64,000 nucleotides of DNA from CADEEN01 sp963706685 (GTDB taxonomy: Bacteria > Pseudomonadota > Gammaproteobacteria > Burkholderiales > Burkholderiaceae_C). The position numbers and the translations under genes are program-made. Each line of letters begins with the position of its first letter. Position 1 is the first letter of the stretch. Of the stretch, positions 46,393 to 56,591 are shown in pieces. Below the pieces are notes generated by a model. It was not told where the DNA came from. It ran no database searches and was given only the letters and a program-made list of their open reading frames with translations. The DNA lies in the NCBI GenBank assembly GCA_963706685.1, contig CAVPMY010000002.1, positions 1 through 64,000 on the forward strand, written 5' to 3'.

Positions 46393-47172
46393 TCAAGGGT
46401 AATCGCTGATGCTGTCCATCTGCGCGCACCAGCCTTCGATGTCGTCCAGGTCAACGCCGCGCGCCTCGTCGTCGGCGCCGCGCAGCGCCGGTCGCCAGCC
46501 GCGACGCGTGTGCAGGCCCGGGCCGACGGCCACCGCGCCTTCGATCGGGGCCTGGGCAAAATAGGCGCTGCGTGCAACGACAACGGGAATATCAGCCGCA
46601 CACGCGGCTGCCACGCCGCCCGGCGAATCTTCGATCGCCACCGCTTCGAGCGGACTGATGTCCAGCCTGTCCAAGGCGGCGAGGTAGACCTCGGGGTCGG
46701 GCTTCTTGCGCTGCACGTCTTCGCCGCAGATCGTGACCGCAAACCCGTCGGCCCAGCGCGGGCCCCAATGCACGCGCATCAGCGCCTCGAGATTCGACCG
46801 GCTCGTTGTCGTGGCGATACCCATGCGCACGCCGCCCTCGCGGCATTGCGCCATCAGGGCGCGCACGCCGTCGCGCAGCGCGATCGCGCCGCTGTCCACC
46901 AACTCGGCGTAGAAGGCATTCTTCTTCGCATGCATCGTGCGCGCGAGCCTGTCGCGCTCGCCGGGTGGCGGCGCGTCACCACGCTGGTTCATGTCGAACA
47001 TCAGCCGCTCGCGGCCGCCGGTGATGCGCAGCAGGTCGCCGTAGTGCGCCTCGTCCCAGCGCCAGGGCACGCCGCAGGCCTCGAAGGCGCGATTGAACGC
47101 CACCCGGTGGCCATCGCGTTCGCTCTCGGCCAGCGTGCCGTCCACGTCCCAGAGCAGGGCTTTCAATCGCAT
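46393..47172 (-). CDS. cbbY: CbbY-like HAD phosphatase
   Basis: 259 residues. HAD motif I LLWDVDGTLAESERDGHRVA, motif II IATTTSRSN, motif III with the Lys in CGEDVQRKKPDPEVYLAALD, motif IV AVAIEDSPGGVAAA. In red-type RuBisCO systems CbbY dephosphorylates xylulose-1,5-bisphosphate, an inhibitor left in the active site. Last gene of the cbb operon, 13 bases after cbbZ. ATG 47172 gives the family start MRLKALLWDVDGTLAE. Intact. Confidence 0.92.
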   Translation of the reverse strand: MRLKALLWDVDGTLAESERDGHRVAFNRAFEACGVPWRWDEAHYGDLLRITGGRERLMFDMNQRGDAPPPGERDRLARTMHAKKNAFYAELVDSGAIALRDGVRALMAQCREGGVRMGIATTTSRSNLEALMRVHWGPRWADGFAVTICGEDVQRKKPDPEVYLAALDRLDISPLEAVAIEDSPGGVAAACAADIPVVVARSAYFAQAPIEGAVAVGPGLHTRRGWRPALRGADDEARGVDLDDIEGWCAQMDSISDYP

Positions 47173-47185
47173 TGTCGTTTCCTCT

Positions 47186-47899
47186 TCAGCGCACAGGGAC
47201 GGCGCGCTGGGCACCGGCAGTAGGCATCTCGAGCACATGGTATGCAACTTCGAGCAGGCCCGGAAAGACCCTGTCGGGGTTCGTACTTTCGATCGGCTTG
47301 CCGCCGTTGTAGCCATAAGGCACCACCCAGGCCTGGACACCGGCGTTGCGTGCCGCCGCCACATCGATCGCCGAATCGCCGACATGTGCCGTGCGCTCAG
47401 TGCTGGCGTTCAAGCTGTGCATCACATGCTCGAGCACCGAGCGATGGGGCTTCTTCTCCGGCAACGAATCGCCGCCGACGACGAGATCGAAAAAGCCGTC
47501 GAGGCCGGTCGCTGCCAGCACGCGCTGGCTGTGGCGCAACTCCTTGTTGGTGGTGCAGGCCAGGCGCAGGCCTGCCTGCTTGAGTTGCTGCAAGGCGTCG
47601 CGACAACCTGCGTACGGTCGTGCCAACGTTCCGGTGGTGATCGCATAGTGCTGGTCGAAGCTCGCCAGCACCGCCTCAGGTTTCACCTCTTGTTCCAGCG
47701 ACGGCTGTTCGAGGAAACCACGCGCCAGCAACTTCAACATCAACTCGCGCGTGCCGGCACCGATCAACCCGGTGATCTCGACGGCCGATCGCCGTGCCAT
47801 GCCATGGGATTGCAGCGTCAGATTGGCGGCCTCGGCAATTTCGGCAGCGGTGTCGACCAGCGTGCCGTCGAGGTCGAAGCTGATCAGCTCGTAGTACAT
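47186..47899 (-). CDS. cbbZ: Phosphoglycolate phosphatase
   Basis: 237 residues. HAD motif I YELISFDLDGTLVDTAAEIA, motif II LACTTNKELRHSQRVL, motif III Lys in VVGGDSLPEKKPHRSVLEHV, motif IV AHVGDSAIDVAAARNAGVQA. It hydrolyses 2-phosphoglycolate formed when RuBisCO reacts with oxygen. Lies between cbbT and cbbY, gaps of 9 and 13 bases. Intact. Confidence 0.94.
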   Translation of the reverse strand: MYYELISFDLDGTLVDTAAEIAEAANLTLQSHGMARRSAVEITGLIGAGTRELMLKLLARGFLEQPSLEQEVKPEAVLASFDQHYAITTGTLARPYAGCRDALQQLKQAGLRLACTTNKELRHSQRVLAATGLDGFFDLVVGGDSLPEKKPHRSVLEHVMHSLNASTERTAHVGDSAIDVAAARNAGVQAWVVPYGYNGGKPIESTNPDRVFPGLLEVAYHVLEMPTAGAQRAVPVR

Positions 47900-47908
47900 G
47901 GCCCGCCC

Positions 47909-49951
47909 TCAGTGGCTCGAACGAACGAGGCGCTGCTCGTCGTCGCACTGTGCATGCACCAGCGCCGCCAGCGCTTCGGCGGTCAACCCGACATGCGCAA
48001 AGACCTGTGCGGCGGGCGCCGATTCGCCGAACTGATCGACGCCGAGCGCAGCGCAGCAGCCGTATTGGCCCCACCAGCGTGTCACGCCGGCCTCGACGCC
48101 GATGCGCGGCAGGCCCGTGCCGAGCACGGCCTCGCGGTAGGCCTTGTCCTGGCGGTCGAAGAGGGTCGATGAGGGGATCGAGACCACGCGCACGGCCACG
48201 CCGCGCTCGTCGAGCAGGGCCTGCGCTGCCATCGCCAGCGCCACCTCGGAGCCGGTGGCCAGGATCACGCCTTGCGCTTCGCTGCGATCGCTGAGCACGT
48301 AGCCGCCGCGCCGGATGGCCAGCACCTGCTCGGGGCTGCGTGTCTGCGCCGGCAGGTTCTGGCGCGACAACAGCAGCGCCGACGGCCGATCGGCTTGCAA
48401 CAGCGCCTGCGTCCATGCCACGGCCGTTTCGGCGGCGTCGCAGGGCCGCCAGACGTCGAGGTTGGGAACCAGGCGCAGGCTCGCCGCATGCTCGACGCTC
48501 TGGTGCGTCGGGCCGTCCTCGCCGAGGCCGATCGAGTCGTGCGTGAAGACGTGGATGACACGCTGCTTCATCAATGCGGCCATGCGGATGGCGTTGCGGC
48601 TGTAGTCGGAAAAGGTCAGGAAGGTACCGCCGTACGGTATGAAGCCGCCGTGCAGCGCGATGCCGTTCATCACCGCGGCCATGCCGAACTCGCGCACGCC
48701 GTAGTTGATGTGGCGACCGCCCTGCTCGCCGCCGCGCACGGCGCCGCAGCCCGCAAAGTCGGTCAGGTTCGAGCCGGTCAGATCGGCGCTGCCGCCCAGC
48801 AGTTCCGGCACCTTGGGCGCCAGCATCGCCAGCACCTTCTGCGATGCTTTGCGCGAGGCCATCGTCTCGCGCGAGGCGCCGAACTCGGCCATCGCGCCGA
48901 TCAACGTTTCCTCGAAATCGCGCGGCAACTCGCCGGCCATGCGGCGCTCGAACTCGCCGGCCAACTGCGGGTGCGCCGCGCGGTAGGCCGCGAAGCGCGC
49001 CTGCCAGTCGCGCTCTCGCTCGGCACCCGACTGCGCGCGCGTTCCAGCGCGCCGCGATCGACGCCGGAATCTCGAACGGCGCATGCGGCCAATCGAGCGC
49101 CTCGCGGGTGTGCGCGGATCTCGTCGGCGCCGAGCGGCTCGCCGTGCGCCTTGGCCGTGCCTTCGCGCGCCGGCGAGCCCTTGCCGATGGTGGTGCGGCA
49201 ATCGATCAGCGTCGGCTTGTCGCTCGAGTGCTCGGCTTGCTCGATCGCCTCGCCGACCGCGTCGACGCTGTGGCCGTCGATCGGTCCGATGACGTGCCAG
49301 CCGTAGGCGCGAAAACGCGCCGGCGTGTCGTCGACGAACCAGCCCGTCGACCTCCCCGTCGATCGAGATGCCGTTGTCGTCGTACAGCACGATCAGCTTG
49401 TTCAGCCGCCAGACGCCGGCCAGCGAGCAGGCTTCGTGGCTGATGCCTTCCATCAGGCAACCGTCGCCGACAAAGACGTAGGTGAAGTGATCGACGATCC
49501 CGTGGCCGGGCCGATTGAATTCGTCGGCCAGCAGCTTTTCTGCCAGCGCAAAGCCGACCGCGTTGGCCAGGCCCTGGCCGAGCGGGCCGGTCGTCGTTTC
49601 GACGCCGGGCGTCAGGCCGACCTCCGGATGGCCCGGCGTCTTGCTGTGCAGCTGGCGAAAGCGCTTCAGTTCGTCGATCGGCAGGTCGTAGCCGCTGAGG
49701 TGCAGCAGCGCATACAGCAGCATCGAGGCGTGACCGTTGGACAGCACGAAACGGTCGCGGTCGGGCCACTTCGGATTCGCCGGGTTGTGGCGCAGGTGTC
49801 GGCTCCACAAGCGCCACGGCCATCTCGGCCATGCCCATCGGCGCGCCGGGATGGCCGGAGTTGGCCTGCTGCACCGCGTCCATCGCCAGCGCGCGCAGGG
49901 CGTTGGCCATCTCGTTGCGCTGGCCGTTGTCGGCGCGGACCACGCGGTCAT
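47909..49951 (-). CDS. cbbT: Transketolase (several frameshifts)
   Basis: Thiamine-diphosphate enzyme of the Calvin cycle regeneration phase. The N-terminal part contains ANALRALAMDAVQQANSGHP and then PGVETTTGPLGQGLANAVGF. The ThDP/metal motif is FVGDGCLMEGISHEACSLAG; the middle domain contains GGSADLTGSNLTDFAGCGAV then YGVREFGMAAVMNGIALHGG. The substrate region is FTHDSIGLGEDGPTHQSVEH, and the C-terminal domain ends ALVHAQCDDEQRLVRSSH. Frame changes lie near 49940, 49800, 49340, 49105 and 49040. Its ATG overlaps the cbbP stop (ATGA). Confidence 0.93.
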   Translation of the reverse strand: MTAWSAPTTASATRWPTPCARWRWTRCSRPTPAIPARRWAWPRWPWRLWSRHLRHNPANPKWPDRDRFVLSNGHASMLLYALLHLSGYDLPIDELKRFRQLHSKTPGHPEVGLTPGVETTTGPLGQGLANAVGFALAEKLLADEFNRPGHGIVDHFTYVFVGDGCLMEGISHEACSLAGVWRLNKLIVLYDDNGISIDGEVDGLVRRRHAGAFSRLRLARHRTDRRPQRRRGRRGDRASRALERQADADRLPHHHRQGLAGARRHGQGARRAARRRRDPRTPARRSIGRMRRSRFRRRSRRAGTRAQSGAERERDWQARFAAYRAAHPQLAGEFERRMAGELPRDFEETLIGAMAEFGASRETMASRKASQKVLAMLAPKVPELLGGSADLTGSNLTDFAGCGAVRGGEQGGRHINYGVREFGMAAVMNGIALHGGFIPYGGTFLTFSDYSRNAIRMAALMKQRVIHVFTHDSIGLGEDGPTHQSVEHAASLRLVPNLDVWRPCDAAETAVAWTQALLQADRPSALLLSRQNLPAQTRSPEQVLAIRRGGYVLSDRSEAQGVILATGSEVALAMAAQALLDERGVAVRVVSIPSSTLFDRQDKAYREAVLGTGLPRIGVEAGVTRWWGQYGCCAALGVDQFGESAPAAQVFAHVGLTAEALAALVHAQCDDEQRLVRSSH

Positions 49952-50854
49952 CGCTGGAAGCAGGTCATCAAGATCGCTCCCAGGGCGCGCTTGCGCCGTT
50001 CCATCATGCGCCAGATGAAGGGCGTGAAGATCAGCTGCATCGCCAGTTCCATCTTGCCGCCGGGCACGACGATGGTGTTGGCACGCGACATGAACGAGTC
50101 GTGGATCATGTTCAGCAGGTACTGGAAGTCGATGCCCTTGGGATTGGCGAAGCGGATCACGACCATGCTCTCGTCGGGTGACGGGATGTCGCGTGCGATG
50201 AACGGGTTGCTGGTATCGACGCAGCGGCACGCGCTGGAAGTTGACATGGGTGTGCGTGAACTGCGGGCAGATGTAGTTCACGTAGTCGGGCATGCGGCGC
50301 AGGATCGTGTCGGTGACGGCCTCGGTGGAATAGCCGCGCTGTTTCTGGTCGCGCCACAGCTTCTGGATCCATTCGAGGTTGATCACCGGCACGACGCCGA
50401 TCAGCAGATCGGGGTGGCGCGCGATGTTGACCTCGGGCGTGACGACGGCGCCGTGCAGGCCTTCGTAGAACAGCAGGTCGGTGTCGGCGGGCAGATCTTC
50501 CCAGGGCGTGAAGGTGCCGGGCTCCTGCTTGTACGGCGCGGCCTCCTCGGCGTCGTGCAGGTACTTGCGGCGCCGGCCGGTGCCGCTTTCGGCGTAGCTG
50601 CCGAACAGCAGTTCGAGTTCGGCGAACAAGTTGTTCTCGGAGCCGAAGTGGCTGAAGTTGCGGTTGCCCGCCGCCTCGGCCTCGGCCTGGCGCCGCTTCA
50701 TTTCCAGGCGGTCGTAGCGATGGAAGCTGTCGCCTTCGATGACCGCGGCGGCGACCTTCTCGCGGCGAAAGATGTTCTCGAAGGTGCGCGTCACCGACGT
50801 CGTGCCGGCGCCCGATGAGCCGGTGATGGCGATGATGGGATGGCGTTCACTCAT
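49948..50854 (-). CDS. cbbP: Phosphoribulokinase (one frameshift)
   Basis: Makes ribulose-1,5-bisphosphate. Start MSERHPIIAITGSSGAGTTS, which holds the P-loop. EGDSFHRYDRLEMKRRQ carries the catalytic Asp, then LLFYEGLHGAVVTPEVNIAR and VNYICPQFTHTHVNFQRVP. One extra C near 50227 shifts the frame; the rest is VDTSNPFIARDIPSPDESMV and IVVPGGKMELAMQLIFTPFI. About 302 residues, the bacterial class. Two-base gap to cbbF, four-base overlap with cbbT. Confidence 0.95.
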
Positions 50855-50856
50855 GG

Positions 50857-51951
50857 TCAGTTCCTGAACAGGCTGCGTTCGGCGAACAGCGGCGTGCCGG
50901 CGTCGCGCGTCGAAGGATCGCGGTGGTAGCGCTCGATGCGTTCGACTTCGTTCTTCGAGCCGAAGATGACACCGATGCGCTGGTGCAGTTCCGTCGGCAT
51001 GACGCCGAGCATCGGCTGACGGCCGGTGCTGGCGCGGCCTCCCGCCTGCTCGATGACGAAGCCGATCGGATTGGCTTCGTACAGCAGCCGCAGGCGTCCG
51101 TTCTTGCCGGCATCTTTGGTGTCGCGCGGGTAGAGAAAGACGCCGCCGCGCATCAGGATGCGGTGCGCTTCGGCCACCATGCTGGCGATCCAGCGCATGT
51201 TGAAGTCCTTGCCGCGCGGCCCCGTCTTGCCGGCCAGGCATTCATCGACATAGCGCTTGACCGGCGGCTCCCAGAAGCGGCTGTTCGAGCTGTTGATCGC
51301 GAATTCGTGGCTGTCGGCCGGCACGCTGATGTCGGCGTGCGTCAGCATGAATTCGCCCAGATTCGGGTCGAGCGTGAATCCGGCCACGCCGTTGCCCACG
51401 CTCAGCACGAGCATCGTCGTCGGGCCATACAGCGCGTAGCCGGCGGCCACCTGGGTCGCGCCGGGCTGCAGGAAATCGGCCTCGCAAACATCGCGGCCAC
51501 TGTCGATCACGTCCTGCGGCGCGCGCAGGATCGAGAAGATGCTGCCGACCGAGACGTTGACATCGATGTTCGACGAGCCGTCGAGCGGATCGAACACCAG
51601 CAGGTACTTGCCGCGCGGGTAGGCGGCCGGAATCTGTCAGGGCTCAGCCATCTCTTCCGACGCCATGCCGGCGAGGTGGCCGCTCCACTCGTTCATGCGG
51701 ATGAAGATGTCGTTGCTGAGCACATCGAGCGGTTTCTGCACCTCGCCCTGCACGTTGACAGCGCCGGCAACGAGTTTCGGCGCTGCGGCCAGGCCGTCGC
51801 CGAGCTCGCCGAAGGCCACGATGCGCGCGATCGCCTTGCAGGCCATCGCGACGTCGAGGATCAGCGCGTTGAGCTCGCCACTGGCCTCGGGAAAGCGGCG
51901 CCGCTGCTCGATCAGGTAGCGGGTCAGGGTCCAGCGTTGCGACAAGGGCAT
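50857..51951 (-). CDS. cbbF: Fructose-1,6-bisphosphatase class I (in-frame TGA)
   Basis: Start MPLSQRWTLTRYLIEQRRRF; metal and catalytic segments include VFDPLDGSSNIDVNVSVGSI; the substrate region contains YPRDTKDAGKNGRLRLLYEA; ends LFAERSLFRN. The span is 364 codons plus stop in one frame, the normal length, but codon 105 is TGA: the text reads ASEEMAEP, stop, QIPAAYPRGKYLL, where the family has Tyr or similar. A single wrong base (for example TGG to TGA) or a genuine nonsense mutation would explain it; no indel is needed. Position: after cbbX, before cbbP. Confidence 0.9.
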
Positions 51952-51974
51952 GGCGGTCTTTCGAGGATCGAAGA

Positions 51975-52930
51975 TCAGGTGCTGCTGCCGAAGACGCGGC
52001 TGGCGCGGATGTCCGCGGCCTGCAGCGTGCGTCAGGTCGTCGCGCGTCAGCTCGCGCGTCGCGGTCGGCGAACAGCCGGCTGGCCTGGCGCAGCCGCACG
52101 CGGTCGAGCGCGTTGCGCACGCTGCGCGCGTTGGCGAAGTGCGGCTGCGCGAGCCGGCGCGCCAGGTACTCGCCGAAGGTGTCTCGTGCTCGTCGTCGAA
52201 GCGGTAGTTCATGCCGTCGAGCATCCTGTCGGCGATCGCCAGCAGCTCGTCGTGGCTGTAGTCGGGGAAGTCGAGGTGGTGGGCGATGCGCGAGCTCAGG
52301 CCCGGGTTGGACTGGAAGAACGTGTCCATGCGGTCCTTGTAGCCGGCCAGGATGACGACCAGGTCGTCGCGCTGGTTCTCCATCACCTGCAGCAGGATCT
52401 CGATCGCCTCCTGGCCGTAGTCGCGTTCGTTCTCCGGCCGGTACAGGTAGTAGGCCTCGTCGATGAAGAGCACGCCGCCCATCGCCTTCTTCAGCACCTC
52501 CTTGGTCTTCGGCGCGGTGTGGCCGATGTACTGGCCGACCAGATCGTCGCGCGTCACCGCCGACCAGATGGCCTTTGCGCACGTAGCCGAGGCGATGCAG
52601 GATCTCCGCCATGCGCATCGCCACCGTCGTCTTGCCGGTGCCGGGGTTGCCGGTGAAGCTCATGTGCAGGCTCGGGCGCTGTGCCTGCGCAGGCCGAGGT
52701 TCAGGCGCAGCTTGTCGATCACCAGCAGCGCAGCGATGTCGCGGATGCGCTGCTTGACCGGCGCCAGGCCGATCAGGTCGCGGTCGAGCTCGTCCAGCAC
52801 CGCTTCGACCTGGCTTTCGGCCAGCACCTCGGCGACCGTGCGCGCGCTGCTCGTCGGCACGCCGGCTGCCGTGGCGTTCGACGACCGGGGCCGTCGAGCC
52901 GGGGATCGAGTACAGCGGCGCGGTACTCAT
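51975..52930 (-). CDS. cbbX: Red-type RuBisCO activase CbbX (frameshifted)
   Basis: AAA+ remodelling ATPase that frees red-type RuBisCO from inhibitory sugar phosphates by pulling the C-terminus of CbbL. Start MSTAPLYSIPGSTAPVVERH overlaps the rpe stop (TGATG). Then AEVLAESQVEAVLDELDRDL and a P-loop in MSFTGNPGTGKTTVAMRMAE. Pore-loop region LVGQYIGHTAPKTKEVLKKA, Walker B GGVLFIDEAYYLYRPENERD, and arginine-finger region SNPGLSSRIAHHLDFPDYSH. Frame changes near 52862, 52680, 52570, 52180 and 52055. Its presence fits the form IC large subunit. Confidence 0.94.
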
Positions 52931-53607
52931 CAGGCCGCCTGCTTCATGCCGGTGCGCGCCAGCTCGGCGCGCATGGCGTCGATCACCGCCTTGTAGTCCG
53001 GCTTGCCGAAGATCGCGCTGCCGGCGACGAAGGTGTCGGCGCCGGCATCGGCGACGCGGCGGATGTTGTCGATCTTGATGCCGCCGTCGACTTCGAGGCG
53101 GATGTCGCGCCCGCTGCGGTCGATGATGCGCCGCGCCGCTTCGCACTTGCGCAGCGCCGAGTCGATGAAGCCCTGCCCGCCGAAGCCCGGGTTGACGCTC
53201 ATGATCAGCACCAGGTCGACCTTGTCGATCACCCACTCCAGCGCATCGAGCGGCGACGCCGGGTTGAAGGCCAGGCCGGCCTTGCAGCCCTCGGCGCGGA
53301 TCAGCTGCAGCGTGCGGTCGACGTGCCGGCTGGCTTCAGGATGAAAACTGATCAGGTCGGCGCCGGCTTGCGCGAACGCCGTCGCCAGCGCATCCACCGG
53401 CTCGACCATCAGGTGCACGTCGATCGGCACCGGGCTGTGCTTGCGCAGCGCCTGGCAGACCATCGGCCCGAAGGTCAGGTTCGGCACGTAATGGTTGTCC
53501 ATGACGTCGAAGTGGATCCAGTCGGCGCCGGCGGCGACCACGTCGCGCAACTCCTCGCCCAGGCGGGCGAAGTCGGCCGACAACAAAGAAGGAGCGATCG
53601 TTGCCAT
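52930..53607 (-). CDS. cbbE: Ribulose-phosphate 3-epimerase
   Basis: 225 residues, TIM barrel. IAPSLLSADFARLGEELRDV; metal ligands in HFDVMDNHYVPNLTFGPMV and DVHLMVEPVDA; VNPGFGGQGFI; EVDGGIKIDNI; GSAIFGKPDYKAVI. It interconverts ribulose-5-phosphate and xylulose-5-phosphate for the Calvin cycle and pentose phosphate pathway (also called rpe). One base separates its ATG from the cbbS stop. Intact. Confidence 0.95.
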   Translation of the reverse strand: MATIAPSLLSADFARLGEELRDVVAAGADWIHFDVMDNHYVPNLTFGPMVCQALRKHSPVPIDVHLMVEPVDALATAFAQAGADLISFHPEASRHVDRTLQLIRAEGCKAGLAFNPASPLDALEWVIDKVDLVLIMSVNPGFGGQGFIDSALRKCEAARRIIDRSGRDIRLEVDGGIKIDNIRRVADAGADTFVAGSAIFGKPDYKAVIDAMRAELARTGMKQAA

Positions 53608-53608
53608 G

Positions 53609-54046
53609 TCAGCCGTACCGCTTGGCTTCGGGGCGGTCGGTGGCGTAGCTGTGCACGGTGTAGTGCAGCGAGCGGCCATGGCCTTCCTGCCTCACGAGGC
53701 CGAATCCGGGCTCGTCCTTCGGCCGGTTGACGATGAAGCTCATGGCGATGGTCTCGACATTGCGCGTGCTGTCGAAGGCCATCAGGCGGATGTAGTGGTT
53801 CGGGAACGACTTGCGGCAGTTCTTCAGCTCCATCAGCACGCCCGCGGCATCCTTCAGGTCGAACATCGGCATGCCGAACATCTCCCAGTAGGTGTTGCGC
53901 GGGTGCGGGTCGTCGGTGTATTCGACGCTCCAGGCGTAGCCCTTGGCCAGGCCGTAGTCGATCTGCAGGCTGATCTCGGCGTCCGTCAGGTCGGGCAGGA
54001 AACTGAACTGGCCTTGCGTGATGCGGCCGGTCGGGTTGGTCATCAT
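53609..54046 (-). CDS. cbbS: RuBisCO small subunit, red-type
   Basis: 145 residues. MTNPTGRITQGQFSFLPDLT, DYGLAKGYAWSVEYTDDPHP, RNTYWEMFGMPMFDLKDAAG. The C-terminal extension RQEGHGRSLHYTVHSYATDR, which forms the beta-hairpin lining the holoenzyme pore, is characteristic of red-type (form IC/ID) small subunits. 15-base gap from cbbL. Intact. Confidence 0.97.
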   Translation of the reverse strand: MMTNPTGRITQGQFSFLPDLTDAEISLQIDYGLAKGYAWSVEYTDDPHPRNTYWEMFGMPMFDLKDAAGVLMELKNCRKSFPNHYIRLMAFDSTRNVETIAMSFIVNRPKDEPGFGLVRQEGHGRSLHYTVHSYATDRPEAKRYG

Positions 54047-54061
54047 GGTGGTGCGCTCCTT

Positions 54062-55531
54062 TCAGGCAACCGCCGGTGTGACGGCGTAGTCGGACGTGTC
54101 GGTCGAGGCGTAGTTGAAGCTGATCTCGCCCCAGGTATCGAGCGCCTGCTTCAGCGGCGTGCAGCACTGCGCGGCCTTGCGCAGGATGTCCGGGCCCTCT
54201 TCCTTGATGTTCTTGCCTTCGTTGCGCGCCTTGACCATGCATTCGAGCGCCACGCGGTTGGCCACCGCACCGGCCTGGATGCCGGCCGGGTGGCCGATCG
54301 TGCCGCCGCCGAACTGCAGCACCACGTCGTCGCCGAAGAGGTCGATCAGCTGGTGCATCTGGCCGGCATGGATGCCGCCCGAGGCCACCGGCATGACCTT
54401 CTTCAGGTCGGCCCAGTCCTGGTCGAAGAACAGGCCGCGCGGCAGATCCTTCTTGGTGTACGCTGTCGCGGCAGACGTTGTAGTAGCCCTGCACCGTCAT
54501 CGGGTCGCCCTCGAGCTTGCCGACCGCGGTGCCGGTGTGCAGGTGGTCGCAACCGGCCAGGCGCAGCCACTTGGCGATGACGCGGAAGCTCACGCCGTGG
54601 TTCTTCTGCCGCGTGTACGTGCCGTGGCCGGCGCGGTGCATGTGCAGGATCATGTCGTTGGCGCGGCACCACTTGGCCATGCTCTGGATCGCGGTGTAGC
54701 CGATCACCAGGTCGACCATGACGATCACCGAGCCGAGTTCCTTGGCGAAGTCGGCGCGCTCGGTACATCTCTTCCATCGTGCCGGCGGTGACGTTCAGGT
54801 AGCTGCCCTTGACCTCGCCGGTGGCCGCGCTCGCCTTGTTGACGGCATCCATGCACGTACAGGAAGCGGTCGCGCCAGTGCATGAAGGGCTGCGAGTTGA
54901 TGTTCTCGTCGTCCTTCATGAAGTCCAGCCCGCCCTTCAGGCCCTCGTAGACGACGCGGCCGTAGTTGCGGCCCGACAGGCCGAGCTTGGGCTTGGTCGT
55001 CGCGCCGAGCAGCGGGCGGCCGAACTTGTCGAGGCGCTCGCGCTCGACGACGAGGCCGGTCGGCGGGCCCTTGAAGGTCTTGACGTAGGCCACCGGGACG
55101 CGGATGTCTTCGAGCCGCGCTGCCTTCAGCGGCTTGAAGGAGAAGACGTTGCCGATCAGGCTGGCCGTCATGTTGGCGATCGAGCCCTCCTCGAACAGGA
55201 TCAGGTCGTAGGCCACGTAGGCGAAGAACTGACCGGGGTTGTTCGGCACCGGCTCGACCTTGTAGGCCTTGGCGCGATAGCTGTCGCAGGCGGTCAGGCG
55301 GTCGGTCCAGACCACGGTCCAGGTGGCGGTGCTCGATTCGCCGGCCACCGCGGCGGCGGCTTCGATCGGATCGACGCCTTCCTGCGGCGTGATGCGGAAC
55401 AGGCAGATCACGTCGGTGTCCTTGGGCACGTAGTCGGCGTCCCAGTAGCCCATCTGCCGGTACTTCAGAACGCCGGCGCTGTAGCGCTTCTTGCTGTCGG
55501 TGATGACGCCTTCGTCGACGGGTTTGTTCAT
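54062..55531 (-). CDS. cbbL: RuBisCO large subunit, form IC (frameshifted)
   Basis: Start [20 protein letters not shown] with AGGAG upstream. Catalytic segments are present: [20 protein letters not shown]; the carbamylated Lys with Asp and Glu in [53 protein letters not shown]; and [10 protein letters not shown] near the C-terminus. Frame changes lie near 54857, 54765 and 54465, apparently single-base. The red-type assignment rests on the N-terminal sequence, the small-subunit extension and cbbX. First gene of the cbb operon. Confidence 0.96.
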
Positions 55532-55646
55532 GAGCGCTCCTGCTGATGTGCGGTGTGATTGACGGCCAGTGAGGAAAAATATAAGTTCGCAATGAGATAA
55601 AGAACAGTCAGGATGAATGACGCTACTGATAAGGCAAACCTGATCA
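55532..55646. promoter_or_regulatory. cbbL/cbbR divergent control region
   Basis: 115 bases between divergent cbbL and cbbR, AT-richer than the surroundings. On the minus strand TTATC (55604-55600) and TTATA (55588-55584) are direct repeats separated by GC-richer sequence; T-N-A triplets at LysR-like spacing recur in GATAAGGCAAACCTGATCA next to the cbbR start. This is the expected site for CbbR binding. I could not define one unique operator by eye. Confidence 0.5.
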
Positions 55647-56591
55647 ATGAACATCACCTTCCGCCAGCTGCGGGTTTTCACTGAGGTTGCACAGCAGGGC
55701 AGCATGGCCCGCGCCGCCGAAACGCTGCACCTCACGCCGCCGGCGGTGTCGATGCAGATCAAGGAGGTCGAGGCCCAAGTCGGGCTGGCGCTGTTCGAGC
55801 GCCACGGCCGGCAGATCTCGCTGTCCACGGCCGGCGAATATTTCCTGGTGCATGCGCGCCGGCTGCTGTCCGATCTGAAGCAGGCCGACGACGCGATGGC
55901 GCGCTTCAAACGACTCGATCACGGCCTGCTGACGATCGGCATCGTCAGCACCGCCAAGTATTTCGTGCCGCAGATGCTGGCGCGCTTTCACGAGGAGCAT
56001 CCGGGCATCGAGGTGCGGCTGCGCGTCGGCAGCAACCGCGATCAGCTGGTGGCGATGATGCAGGCCGGCGAGGTCGATCTGTCGGTGATGGGCCGGCCGC
56101 CGAAGGAAATCGCCACGCGCGCCGAGGCCTTTGCCGCGCATCCGCTGGTGTTTGTTTGCCCGCCGGCGCACCCGTTGTTGAAGGTCGGCCACGCCCCGGT
56201 CAACGCGCTCGAGGGCCATGCCTTCGTCGTCCGTGAGCAGGGGTCAGGCACGCGCGCGGCAATGGAATCCTTCTTCGCCGAGCACCGCGCCAAGCCGCGC
56301 ATCACCATGGAGATGTCGAGCAACGAGACCATCAAGCAGGCCGTGATGGCCGGCATGGGGCTGTCGTTCCTGTCGCTGCACACCATCGGCCTCGAAGTGC
56401 GCAGCGGCCTGCTGCACGTGCTCGACGTCGAAGGCACGCCGCTGATGCGCATGTGGAACGTCGTCCACCTGCAGGCCAGGCTGCTGTCGCCGGCCGCCGA
56501 GGCGTTTCGCTACTTCATCATCGAGCGCGGCGAAGCGCATCTGCTGGCGCATGATGCGCCGCTGCTGCAGCGGGCGGCGGTGCAGGCGTGA
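55647..56591 (+). CDS. cbbR: LysR-type regulator of the Calvin-cycle operon
   Basis: 314 residues. N-terminal HTH: FRQLRVFTEVAQQGSMARAA with ETLHLTPPAVSMQIKEVEAQ. The effector domain includes LTIGIVSTAKYFVPQMLARF and NRDQLVAMMQAGEVDLSVMG, typical CbbR text. It is transcribed away from cbbL and should activate it in response to phosphorylated intermediates. Intact. Confidence 0.94.
   Translation: MNITFRQLRVFTEVAQQGSMARAAETLHLTPPAVSMQIKEVEAQVGLALFERHGRQISLSTAGEYFLVHARRLLSDLKQADDAMARFKRLDHGLLTIGIVSTAKYFVPQMLARFHEEHPGIEVRLRVGSNRDQLVAMMQAGEVDLSVMGRPPKEIATRAEAFAAHPLVFVCPPAHPLLKVGHAPVNALEGHAFVVREQGSGTRAAMESFFAEHRAKPRITMEMSSNETIKQAVMAGMGLSFLSLHTIGLEVRSGLLHVLDVEGTPLMRMWNVVHLQARLLSPAAEAFRYFIIERGEAHLLAHDAPLLQRAAVQA

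Noticed and set aside
47909..51241. Apparent 1110-residue fusion of phosphoribulokinase and transketolase
   Set aside because: An artefact of one indel in cbbP that puts its first part in the transketolase frame; the genuine cbbP end and an ATGA overlap with cbbT are visible in another frame.
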